Positions 25,133 through 32,345 of a stretch of 64,000 bases of DNA are shown here, one piece after another (position 1 is the stretch's first letter; each line of letters starts with the position of its first letter). The notes under the pieces are model-generated. The model worked only from the letters and a program-made list of their open reading frames with translations. It was not told the origin of the DNA and did not search any database. The stretch is from positions 1,816,665 to 1,880,664 of the forward strand of contig NZ_KZ454944.1 of assembly GCF_002797415.1 (NCBI RefSeq). The letters are read 5' to 3'. Source of the stretch: Bacillus alkalisoli (lineage in GTDB: Bacteria > Bacillota > Bacilli > Bacillales > Bacillaceae_I). The translations under genes were made by a program, and so were the position numbers.

Positions 25133-26133
25133 TAGTTCCATTCATCACCATTTTAATGATTCTACTTTTACTTAATATTTGGCTAAAAGCGAAAAATGAA
25201 AAGGCTACTGTGCTACATGCATTGCCACAAGATTTCACTGTTCCGAAACTAATTTTATCACTACCCGCGACAATCTCGTACATGAATTATCAGCAAGTAT
25301 TGCCGGAAACTACCGCAGCCGCAATATTAGACTTAGTGAGAAAAGGGAATGTAAAAAAGGTTGAAGAAGGCAGATTTCTTTTAATACATAGTAACGGTTT
25401 ACTAGAACATGAGCGTTGGCTAGTAGAATGGTTATTTGACGAAATCAGTGCTAAAGATGAGTTTACATTTGACGATATAACACCCTATTTACAAAATAAA
25501 GAAAACCACACAAAATACGTTAAAATGGAATGGGAATGGAAACAAGCGATAAGAAAAGAGGTGCTAAGTGCAGGCTTTTATGATAAAAAGGTAGGTTTCC
25601 GCCTTTTGCTTGGCTTTCTTAGTATAGCCTTCATACCACTCATTGTCTTATTTGCAATTCATGGGTTAAACCTTTTTGGTGTGACGATGACAGTAGTAGC
25701 TTTATTTTTGTTAGTGATTTCTGTTTTTTACAGTCCAAAAACGTTGGATGGGGTAAAAACATCGATAGAATGGAAAAACTTTCAGCAAAAGTTACAACAT
25801 ATTACACAAGCAGATTGGCTGAAGCTAACGGAAGATGAAAAAATGCGTGCGTTTATTTACGGTCTAGGGAAAAATGATAAGATAATAAAAAAGCAAAATG
25901 AATCGTTTATTAAAGCTTTTCAAGCTCCATCTAACCAAGTAAACGTTTATAGTTTTGATCCAAGCTGGCTTATCATAGCCACAATTGCATCAACAAATTT
26001 CCGCACAGCAAATGAAACGACAACGCCTTCTGGCAGTTCAGGAGGTACTATAGGTGGAGGTGGTTCTGGTAAAGTGGTGGTGGAGGTGGATCTGGAGCTT
26101 TTTAGTTGGGGTTTAAAAGGACAGAAACCTTGA
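25108..26133 (+). CDS. DUF2207 family membrane protein, N-truncated and 3'-frameshifted
   Basis: A 341-residue open frame with one N-terminal membrane segment, a cytosolic winged-helix-like part (LPETTAAAILDLVRKGNVKKVEEGRFLLI), two membrane segments (about 170-215), and a glycine-rich end (GSSGGTIGGGGSG). This is the C-terminal two thirds of DUF2207, a family of unknown function with a Gly-rich tail. Near 26070 the tail shifts frame: in the other frame it ends normally as SGGGGGSGAF and TAG at 26102. The present frame instead runs on into a dispersed repeat (GLKGQKP). With the fragment upstream, the whole gene is probably dead. Confidence 0.6.
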   Translation: MARIHWKFLVPFITILMILLLLNIWLKAKNEKATVLHALPQDFTVPKLILSLPATISYMNYQQVLPETTAAAILDLVRKGNVKKVEEGRFLLIHSNGLLEHERWLVEWLFDEISAKDEFTFDDITPYLQNKENHTKYVKMEWEWKQAIRKEVLSAGFYDKKVGFRLLLGFLSIAFIPLIVLFAIHGLNLFGVTMTVVALFLLVISVFYSPKTLDGVKTSIEWKNFQQKLQHITQADWLKLTEDEKMRAFIYGLGKNDKIIKKQNESFIKAFQAPSNQVNVYSFDPSWLIIATIASTNFRTANETTTPSGSSGGTIGGGGSGKVVVEVDLELFSWGLKGQKP

Positions 26134-26170
26134 TGCATAAGTGTAATAAATGTCAGAGCCCAAGTTTGGA
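26113..26170. repeat. Dispersed repeat, GTGTCTGACCCC family, copy 6
   Basis: GGACAGAAACCTTGATGCAT, AAGTGTAATAAATGTCAGAGCCC matches the family, with a diverged centre. It provides the stop codon of the DUF2207 frame. Confidence 0.6.
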
Positions 26171-26228
26171 AAAGTTTAAACGAACTGGGGGTCTGGCTAC
26201 TTTCATATGGCACAAGGTTCATATATAT

Positions 26229-26262
26229 AAGCGAGCAGAGATACATACTGTTCGCTTTTTTG
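26229..26262 (+). terminator. Intrinsic terminator
   Basis: AAGCGAGCAG pairs with CTGTTCGCTT, followed by TTTTTGT. It resembles the orphan hairpin at 19668. Confidence 0.8.
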
Positions 26263-26399
26263 TGCTTTAGGCAAATATAGAGGCCCAACCACCTTATACT
26301 AATGATAATTTGACGTGTTTGGACCTTCAACTCGATAAACGATATTGTGTATAGGAACTATTAATATAGTCAATCCTATTCAAGAAGGAGGTGTTGAAC

Positions 26400-26558
26400 T
26401 TGACGCAAGAAATTTTATGTGAAGTAAGTAGCTGCGTACACAATATAAGTAGGGAAAATAAGTGTGGCGCAACTCAAATTTATGTAGTAAATAATAAAAG
26501 CAAGAATGCTTCAAATAGTGAAGAAACGGACTGTAAAACATTTGAACCAACTGACTAA
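26400..26558 (+). CDS. DUF1540 family small cysteine protein
   Basis: A 52-residue protein with four cysteines in the DUF1540 arrangement: ILCEVSSCVHNI, NKCGATQIYV, ETDCKTFEPTD. DUF1540 proteins are short, probably metal-binding, and common in Bacillus and clostridia; their role is unknown. It begins at TTG with a perfect AAGGAGGTG 7 bases upstream and is followed by a terminator, so it is a monocistronic gene. It is short enough to be missed by length-filtered gene calling. Confidence 0.85.
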   Translation: MTQEILCEVSSCVHNISRENKCGATQIYVVNNKSKNASNSEETDCKTFEPTD

Positions 26559-26568
26559 TTTATTTGAT

Positions 26569-26600
26569 AAAGACAATCACACCACTGGTTGTCTTTATTT
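26569..26600 (+). terminator. Terminator of the DUF1540 gene
   Basis: AAAGACAATC and GGTTGTCTTT form the stem, followed by ATTTACTTTT. Confidence 0.8.
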
Positions 26601-26611
26601 ACTTTTATTAT

Positions 26612-26626
26612 TGATAATAATTCTCA
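26612..26626. promoter_or_regulatory. Fur box upstream of the 26707 gene
   Basis: TGATAATAATTCTCA matches the 7-1-7 Fur consensus TGATAATNATTATCA at 14 of 15 positions. It lies between the DUF1540 terminator and the next gene, about 80 bp before its start. Confidence 0.65.
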
Positions 26627-26706
26627 TTTTTATTCAAAATTAATTAATTTTTCTTCCTCTTACTCATATATATTAGAAATTACGTAATGTAGGGAGGAAG
26701 AAATGA

Positions 26707-26949
26707 GTGAACGGACATGAAGACCGACTAAAAAAAGTACAGATGATGGCGCATGAAATTATGGATGAAATGAATTTCAATAACAATACAATAGAAACAG
26801 ATGCATTAAAAGTAGTTGTCGATAACCTATCAAGGGCAATTGGTGATTTAGCCGATCCTTCTGGTCACTATTCACTTGAATATATTGAAGAAAAGGTAGG
26901 CAAAGCGCATTCACTGTTAGCGATTAAAAAAAGAGGAGTACGAATATAA
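26707..26949 (+). CDS. Small helical protein of unknown function, possibly Fur-regulated
   Basis: I do not recognise a family. The 80 residues are mainly helical and amphipathic (DRLKKVQMMAHEIMDEMNFNNN, TDALKVVVDNLSRAIGDLAD, YSLEYIEEKVGKAHSLLAIKK), without signal or cysteines. GTG is used with GGGAGG about 11 bases upstream; a five-codon ATG leader ends inside the gene start. A Fur box precedes it, which suggests an iron-linked role. A terminator follows at 27060. Confidence 0.55.
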   Translation: MNGHEDRLKKVQMMAHEIMDEMNFNNNTIETDALKVVVDNLSRAIGDLADPSGHYSLEYIEEKVGKAHSLLAIKKRGVRI

Positions 26950-27059
26950 AATATTGTTATTTGAGGCACATATACAATAATCGTAAAACAAATATAAACT
27001 AGTGTACGTTTTCATGTCCCATGGTGCGCATTTCATTTTCATGAGTGTCTACTCTAATA

Positions 27060-27098
27060 AAACTTTCACCTAAAGAATCTTGGTGAAAGTTTTTTTTC
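27060..27098 (+). terminator. Intrinsic terminator
   Basis: AAACTTTCACC pairs with GGTGAAAGTTT around AAAGAATCTT, followed by a T run. Confidence 0.85.
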
Positions 27099-27119
27099 AT
27101 CTAGGAAATTATTAACGGT

Positions 27120-27305
27120 TTGTGATTAACCACAAAAGGTGTTTGTTCTACGGCTAGCTCCTGACGCTAGGGCTATCAAACTTCCCAGTCCGTCCGTACG
27201 ATAAGTCAACATCGAATCGCTCCTTGCGTTGCTCTTCGTGTTTCCTTTATGTCCAGTTTGTACGCCGCTAAGCGAGCTCCCTCCGCTTTTGTTCTTCAAG
27301 TTATA
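27120..27305. repeat. GC-rich noncoding element, probable dispersed repeat
   Basis: The stretch from GGTGTTTGTTCTACGGCTAG to GCTCCCTCCGCTTTTGTTC is clearly richer in GC than its surroundings and contains no open frame. It ends in a segment with GCTAAGCGAGC palindromy. I believe similar blocks occur elsewhere in Bacillus genomes, but no second copy is in this window. Confidence 0.45.
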
Positions 27306-27371
27306 ACAACAACTCTTATCTCACTTACAAATTACCACGTTCTTTTTATTCAAAAATTTATTATTTTCTAA

Positions 27372-27423
27372 TTGACAATGATTATCATTACCATTAATAT
27401 TAACTTAATGAAAATAATTCTCA
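27372..27423 (+). promoter_or_regulatory. Flavodoxin promoter with two Fur boxes
   Basis: TTGACA (27372) and TAATAT (27395) are 17 bp apart. A Fur box TGACAATGATTATCA (27373-27387) covers the -35 and spacer, and a second TGAAAATAATTCTCA (27409-27423) covers the transcription start. They match the 7-1-7 consensus at 14 and 13 of 15 positions. This predicts tight repression in iron-replete cells. Confidence 0.88.
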
Positions 27424-27443
27424 ATTATAAAGGGGATGTACTT

Positions 27444-27896
27444 ATGACAGCTAAAATATTAATAGCTTATGCTAGTATGTCAGGAAATACGGAAGAAATC
27501 GCAGACCTTATCAAGTCTAGCTTAGAAATAAACCCGATTGATATAGAAATAAAGGAAATAGAACATATGAATGCAGAGGAATTACTCCAGTACGATGGAA
27601 TTATATTAGGTTCATACACATGGGGAGATGGAGAATTACCTTATGAGACAGAGGATTTTTACGAGGGGTTGCTTGATGTGGATTTAACAGACAAGGTTGT
27701 TGCAGTATTTGGTTCAGGGGACACAGCTTACCCAAAATTTTGTGCGGCTGTTGATCTTTTGGAAGAACGTTTACAACTACAAGGTGCTTCCTTAGCGGTG
27801 GAGGGTCTTCGTATTGAATTCACACCAGACACAGATGAAGAAGTAGAAAGCTGTGCCAATTTTGCAGTGATGTTTGCTGAGAAACTAGGAGTCTAA
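27444..27896 (+). CDS. ykuN: Short-chain flavodoxin, Fur-regulated
   Basis: A 150-residue flavodoxin with the FMN phosphate loop SMSGNTEEIA, the loop TWGDGELPYE, and the FGSGDTAYPKFCAAVD loop around the isoalloxazine ring. It carries single electrons in place of ferredoxin when iron is scarce, and in B. subtilis YkuN/YkuP serve desaturase and other reactions. I chose the ATG after AAGGGGATG; an in-frame TTG at 27372 lies within the promoter and is rejected. Two Fur boxes overlap the promoter. The gene is followed after 4 bp by a broken ykuO-like gene, as in the ykuNOP operon; a second flavodoxin (ykuP) is not present. Confidence 0.93.
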   Translation: MTAKILIAYASMSGNTEEIADLIKSSLEINPIDIEIKEIEHMNAEELLQYDGIILGSYTWGDGELPYETEDFYEGLLDVDLTDKVVAVFGSGDTAYPKFCAAVDLLEERLQLQGASLAVEGLRIEFTPDTDEEVESCANFAVMFAEKLGV

Positions 27897-27900
27897 CACG

Positions 27901-28805
27901 ATGGAATCCTTAATGAGTGCAACTGCTGTCATATGGTTACAGGATGGTAAATTACTATTAGCAACAACAGAAACAGGAGTTTTTATAAAAGAAAGAGGAA
28001 AATGGAATCCATGTCTTCATACTGGATCCAGGAAAATAAGAGACTTTCATGAAAGTGGGGAACATATTTATGGAGTCGGTGACGCTGGTTTGTTTATTCG
28101 TAGTTCAAGTGGAGGATATGGTTGGACAATCAAACGTTTTCCTACAAAAGCAACAGTTTGGAATGTTAGTAGTTCCGAACTTGGAATAGTAGCAGCTCAC
28201 GGAGAGAAGCTATTGTTTTTATCTTTTAACTTCGGCGAAACGTTTCGGGTAATCGACCCATTCTCACATATTTCTCATAATAAACCATCTATAAGGTCTT
28301 TAGTTCTTAGTATTTATTTATAGGCACTAAAGTTCATGAAGAACATGGTGGAATATGGATGCTGAACGTAAATACGTTGAGGTGTGAACAAGTAAAAAGA
28401 GAAACAGAAAGAATGACTGCGTCTTTGACGCTTATTGACGGTTACTTAGTCGCTGGTTTTGGTTCAAGTAAAGGAAAAAACGGGTCGATAGAATATAGTT
28501 TAGTAGATGAAATAGAGTTCTTTCATGAAGATGCAAAATGGATGTCATGTACGAGCGAGTTAAAAGAAAATAGCTATCTACATATTAGTGGAGATAAAGA
28601 CTATATTTACGCTACTAGTAATCAAAATGAAACAGGTTATAGTACAGTTTCTAAAATATGCTTAGCAAACGGCCAAATAATGCCATGTTGGAAAATAAAA
28701 GGACATGGTTGGAGAGTCGCTAGTGATAGAGAGGATTTTGCAGTAGCTGGGCATTACGAGTCTATCTTCTATCAAAGAAATAAAGATCAACTATTTCTAC
28801 ACTAA
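27901..28805 (+). pseudogene. YkuO-like repeat protein split by a frameshift
   Basis: Two adjacent frames, 27901-28323 and 28359-28805, make one protein: the first ends at TAG in SLVLSIYL, and the second resumes as FIGTKVHEEHGGIWMLNV before its first ATG. Repeated strands such as IWLQDGKLLLATTETGVFIKE and IYGVGDAGLFIR look like a beta-propeller. Position directly behind a Fur-controlled flavodoxin matches ykuO of the ykuNOP operon, and I name it from that context. The frameshift near 28310-28325 most likely inactivates it. The role of YkuO is not known. Confidence 0.65.
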
Positions 28806-28868
28806 CTCTAATAATAAAGGGTTGTATATAACAGTGATAGTTCAAAGTTAGATGATAGGAGGTGCCAA

Positions 28869-29090
28869 ATGAACACAATTGCGAAATGCTATTAAACAAA
28901 GAAAAAACATATTATCGCAAAACTATTAAGCTTAGGTATCTACAAACTAGAAAATGCGCAATTATACGAACTCCCTATAAGTGTACAAGAATGGGAAGTT
29001 AGGGACATACAAGATAAGGAGAATATAAATGAGGAAGAAAACATTAAAGCAACTAATTCTAGAAAACAAACTGGACATAATGAGAGATGA
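28869..29090 (+). pseudogene. fbpA: Fur-regulated basic protein FbpA, frameshifted
   Basis: AGGAGGTG stands before an ATG. Across two frameshifts the sequence reads QLRNAIKQRKNIL, then KLLSLGIYKLENAQLYELPISVQEWEVRD, then a polar tail ending at TGA. This is the pattern of FbpA, a small Fur-repressed protein that in B. subtilis helps the FsrA iron-sparing response. The start frame itself stops after nine codons, so no FbpA can be made. Confidence 0.75.
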
Positions 29091-29163
29091 AAAACTACTG
29101 GACAAAATATAAACAAAAATTGAAGAAAGACAGATTGAAAAAAAAGAAGTTCAAGAAGCGTGA
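29029..29163 (+). pseudogene. fbpB: FbpB-family small basic protein with a nonsense codon
   Basis: The ATG opens MRKKTLKQLILENKLDIM and RDEKLLDKI, then TAA (29110-29112) where TAT (Tyr) would fit, then TKIEERQIEKKEVQEA and TGA. The pattern of an FbpB-type protein (LENK..IM.DE..LDKI..KIEERH) is clear. FbpB proteins are small Fur-repressed partners in sRNA-based iron sparing. It overlaps the end of fbpA. The 27-codon product that remains lacks the second helix. Confidence 0.7.
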
Positions 29164-29169
29164 GAAATC

Positions 29170-29220
29170 AGGGACGTGGGTTGTTTTCTCATCAAAAATG
29201 AGAAAACAACCCACGTCCCT
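29170..29220. terminator. Long perfect hairpin, copy 1 of a covarying family
   Basis: 23-bp arms pair perfectly: AGGGACGTGGGTTGTTTTCT plus CAT on the left, loop CAAAA, and the exact complement on the right. Tip TTCTCAT/ATGAGAA and base GGGACG/CGTCCC are shared with 30019 and 46993, but the middle of the stem differs. It lies between convergent genes. Confidence 0.85.
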
Positions 29221-29225
29221 AATTG

Positions 29226-29966
29226 TCATTGCTTAAATAAATTCAAGAATTGATGGAATGGGCATTTGGTCCATTCGAAATTATCCTCTGAACCATAGCT
29301 GTTTAAATCCGGATGAATTTCAATGGAATCATATTTTTCCATACGTTTTCTTACCTGCTTTTTTATATTACTGGCAAAAGATTCGCTTCTCCCAAACTCT
29401 TCCAATACACTTCTAGGTGTAATCGCGAGCATCATCGTCTCAAAATGCCGGCTTTTACGGTTTTTATGCGCAGGTGTGGCACAATACATGGAAAACTTTT
29501 CCCCATTGAAGCAAAACTCCCATAATGGATGATGTGGATTGTATGAAATATTTTTGGGCCAGTCCATTTCATCACATACAGAAAGTCCAGCTAATTGCCT
29601 CCAAAATAATTGTTCATACACCTCTACGGTGTAATCCTCTTTCATATTGTCAGTTATTTCATAAAAAACAATTAGTGATGTATTTGGACCGTACATTATT
29701 GCCTCGTTTGTGAAGTTTTTCATTAATTGCACTAGTTCGACTGTTGTAGTATTACTTCTTGGATAACCAATATAGCCATACCTTAATTGGTTTGTTTTAT
29801 TTCCAATGGTAGCTGGAATGCAAGGAAAAGGATTCTCCTTGTCTGTCATTTTAGCTCCAAATGCCTCTAATACTGCTAGTTCCCACTCTTCTAAATCCTG
29901 ACGTAACGTTGCAACATCCTTATATATTCCTCTGATAGTAATCACCTCACAGAAGTCTATATACAT
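29226..29966 (-). CDS. YqcI/YcgG family protein, second paralogue
   Basis: A 246-residue paralogue of the protein at 12029. It keeps the family hallmarks: NPFPCIPATIG, LRYGYIGYPRS, WEFCFNGEKFSMYCATPAHKNRKSRHFETMMLAITP, NSYGSEDNFEWTKCPFHQF. These proteins include haem-dependent guanidine N-hydroxylases. No amidinohydrolase is next to this copy, so its substrate may differ. The ATG at 29966 has only a weak ribosome site (GTGTGATG); a start within the next 15 codons, after GAGGTG, is possible. Hairpins of the same family stand on both sides of the gene (29170 and 30019). Confidence 0.82.
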   Translation of the reverse strand: MYIDFCEVITIRGIYKDVATLRQDLEEWELAVLEAFGAKMTDKENPFPCIPATIGNKTNQLRYGYIGYPRSNTTTVELVQLMKNFTNEAIMYGPNTSLIVFYEITDNMKEDYTVEVYEQLFWRQLAGLSVCDEMDWPKNISYNPHHPLWEFCFNGEKFSMYCATPAHKNRKSRHFETMMLAITPRSVLEEFGRSESFASNIKKQVRKRMEKYDSIEIHPDLNSYGSEDNFEWTKCPFHQFLNLFKQ

Positions 29967-30018
29967 TATTCATCACACATTTCTGTTGAAAGGTGTCCTT
30001 AAAAAAATGGGCGAAATT

Positions 30019-30069
30019 AGGGACGGGTGTGAATTTCTCATCCAGAATGAGAAATTCACACCCGTCCCT
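30019..30069. terminator. Long perfect hairpin, copy 2 of a covarying family
   Basis: 23-bp arms begin AGGGACGGGTGTGAATTTCT and end CAT, with the loop CCAGA; the right arm is the exact complement. Tip and base are the same as copy 1, with a different and still fully paired middle. Confidence 0.85.
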
Positions 30070-30130
30070 AAATTGAATATGTATAAATTCCTTGTTTATT
30101 AAAATCATAATAAAGATAAGGGGGACGGTT

Positions 30131-30745
30131 ATGGATTTACATTTTATATGGAAAGCAGTAGTTATTGTGTTTGGTGGAGTACTAATTTTACGATTAGCAG
30201 GCAGGAAGTCTATTTCACAATTAACCGTTGCTCAAACAGTGATGATGGTGGCTGTCGGCTCACTCATTATCCAACCAGTTGGTGACCGAAACATATGGAT
30301 TACGATGCTTATTACTCTATTCCTTGTACTAAATCTTCTTTTCATTGAGTATATCGTGATGAAAGTAGATAAACTGGAGAAGTTCTTTTATGGACAATCC
30401 TTAATGATTATTGAAAACGGAAAAATAAACGAGAGGAACTTGAAGAAACTCCGTTTAACGGTTGACATGCTAGAATTACGATTACGTCAGCAAGGGATAC
30501 AAAACATAAGTGACCTTCAATGGGCAACGATAGAATCTAACGGACAGTTAGGATATATGTTAAAACCTGATAAACAATATGCAACAAAAGGAGATATTCA
30601 ACAAATTATATCAATGCTACAGGGAACAAATCCTACATCATCACCCGCTCCCAATCTCTTTAACTCTTCTGATGAAACAGAAAATATTTTTACAGAAGTT
30701 AAAGATAATAAACACCAAGTGGCACCTCCAAAATATTTGGAATGA
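30131..30745 (+). CDS. DUF421 family membrane protein
   Basis: A 204-residue protein with three N-terminal membrane segments (about 5-22, 35-55, 60-80) and a cytosolic domain. It shows the DUF421 pattern LRLAGRKSISQLTVAQTVMMVAVGSLI, then GQSLMIIENGKINERNLKKLRLTVDMLELRLRQQGI and SDLQWATIESNGQLGYML. Related Bacillus proteins (YrbG, YdfS, SpoVA-associated YetF) affect membranes and spores; the exact role is unknown. I chose the ATG with AAGGGGGACGG upstream; an in-frame TTG-like start at 30092 is not supported. It is 9 bp before the ClC gene, so they form an operon. Confidence 0.85.
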   Translation: MDLHFIWKAVVIVFGGVLILRLAGRKSISQLTVAQTVMMVAVGSLIIQPVGDRNIWITMLITLFLVLNLLFIEYIVMKVDKLEKFFYGQSLMIIENGKINERNLKKLRLTVDMLELRLRQQGIQNISDLQWATIESNGQLGYMLKPDKQYATKGDIQQIISMLQGTNPTSSPAPNLFNSSDETENIFTEVKDNKHQVAPPKYLE

Positions 30746-30754
30746 GGAAGCAGC

Positions 30755-32047
30755 ATGAAAAAAATGGGTAAGTATAAATTATTTCTTTTTACCATTATCA
30801 GGTGGATCATTTTTGCATTAATTATTGGAATAATAATCGGTTCTACAACAGCCTTTCTATTAAAGACGAATGATTTTCTTGGAGATGGAATTCGAAAAAA
30901 TAACCCTTGGCTCATCTATTTTCTTCCTTTAGGCGGAATTTTGATTGGATTTATGTATATGAACTATGGGAAAAAGAACGGTAATGATATTGCGAAGGGA
31001 AATAATTTAGTAATTGAAGGAGTACATGGAAAGGCAACCGTACTTAAAAGATTAGGTCCCTTTGTCTACATAGGTACGTTTATTACCATTCTCTTTGGTG
31101 GCTCAACAGGTCGTGAAGGAGCAGCCATTCAAATGGGGGGAAGTATAGCTCAGTCCGTTATTCAGTTTCTTAAAGTGAATAAACTTGATACTAAAATAGT
31201 ATTAATGAGTGGAATCAGTGCAGGATTCGGTGCTGCTTTTGGTACCCCAATCACAGGCGCTATATTCGGTATGGAAATGGTAGCAGTAGGTAAATTAAAA
31301 TATGAGGCACTTGTTGCCTGCCTAGTTGCAAGCTTCGTTGGGCACTATGTGACGGAGGGGATTTGGGGAATAAAGCATGAAAGCTTTCATATAAAATCTG
31401 TTCCAGAAGTTTCGGGTTTCTCTTTTACAAAAGTAATCATAATGGCTATTATTTTTAGTCTTGTAAGTGTACTTTATTGCCAATTAAGGCACGGTATACA
31501 AAATGTTTCTGAGAAGATTTTCAAAAAGAATCATATGAAAAGAGCTTTTGTTGGTGGTTGTGTTATTGTGCTTTTAACGATTGTACTTGGAACGACAGAT
31601 TACAATGGCCGTGGATTAGATATGCTAGAGCAATCTTTTCTAGTAGATGTACCGACGTTCGCCTTTTTAGCTAAACTAGTATATACAGCCATCACAATGG
31701 GAAGTGGTTTTGTTGGAGGAGAGGCGATCCCACTATTCTTTATTGGCGCAACGTTAGGAAACACTTTGTCCTCATTCATAGACTTGCCATTGTCTTTTAT
31801 TGCAGCTTTAGGAATGATTGCTGTTTTTGCAGGTGGTGCCAACACACCGATTGCGGCCTTCTTGTTAAGTGTGGAAATGTTTGATGGAAAAGGGATAGAA
31901 TTCTTTTTTGTCGCATGTTTCGTGAGTTTTATTTTTTCTGGACATCACGGACTTTGGCCTTCTCAGAAGGTTTATGAGCCGAAAAGTAGATTGTATCGTT
32001 TCATAAAAGGAGAAACAATAGAATCGGTGGAAAAGAAAGATGGTTGA
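30755..32047 (+). CDS. ClC-family anion channel/transporter, possibly fluoride type
   Basis: A 430-residue polytopic ClC protein. The ion-path motifs are GGSTGREGAAIQMGGSIAQ, containing the gating Glu, and GAAFGTPITGAIFGMEM, then GSGFVGGEAIPLFFIGATLGN instead of the chloride-type GxFxP. The GGE-PLFFIG form is what I associate with the CLC-F branch of fluoride/proton antiporters, so fluoride export is a reasonable inference but not proven. I see no fluoride riboswitch upstream. GAGGAAG precedes the ATG. It is the second gene of a two-gene unit with DUF421. Confidence 0.82.
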   Translation: MKKMGKYKLFLFTIIRWIIFALIIGIIIGSTTAFLLKTNDFLGDGIRKNNPWLIYFLPLGGILIGFMYMNYGKKNGNDIAKGNNLVIEGVHGKATVLKRLGPFVYIGTFITILFGGSTGREGAAIQMGGSIAQSVIQFLKVNKLDTKIVLMSGISAGFGAAFGTPITGAIFGMEMVAVGKLKYEALVACLVASFVGHYVTEGIWGIKHESFHIKSVPEVSGFSFTKVIIMAIIFSLVSVLYCQLRHGIQNVSEKIFKKNHMKRAFVGGCVIVLLTIVLGTTDYNGRGLDMLEQSFLVDVPTFAFLAKLVYTAITMGSGFVGGEAIPLFFIGATLGNTLSSFIDLPLSFIAALGMIAVFAGGANTPIAAFLLSVEMFDGKGIEFFFVACFVSFIFSGHHGLWPSQKVYEPKSRLYRFIKGETIESVEKKDG

Positions 32048-32345
32048 GTGGTGTGATCGTAGGCTCTATCAGTATAATGGGTGGACAATCATTTATTCGT
32101 TTGTTTTTTAAAGCATTGTAATGTTAAATAATCTTATTTTTGTAAAAAAGCTTCATCAATTATAGAGCGTTAAAAAATCTAGGGCCAGTCATACAGTTTG
32201 TAATTTCTTTACTAACAACGACTAGCCCTTTTTCCATTGGAGGTGACAAAAATAAATACAAGTTTCCCTAATCTATGTTTAGTAGATAGCTTATAGAGGT
32301 AACTAGGCTATAGATGGTAACAAGATTTGTTAAAAGGGGAATTGA

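Noticed and set aside
30755-32047. Fluoride riboswitch control of the ClC gene
   Set aside because: Neither the region before DUF421 nor the 9-bp gap before the ClC gene shows a crcB-type motif.
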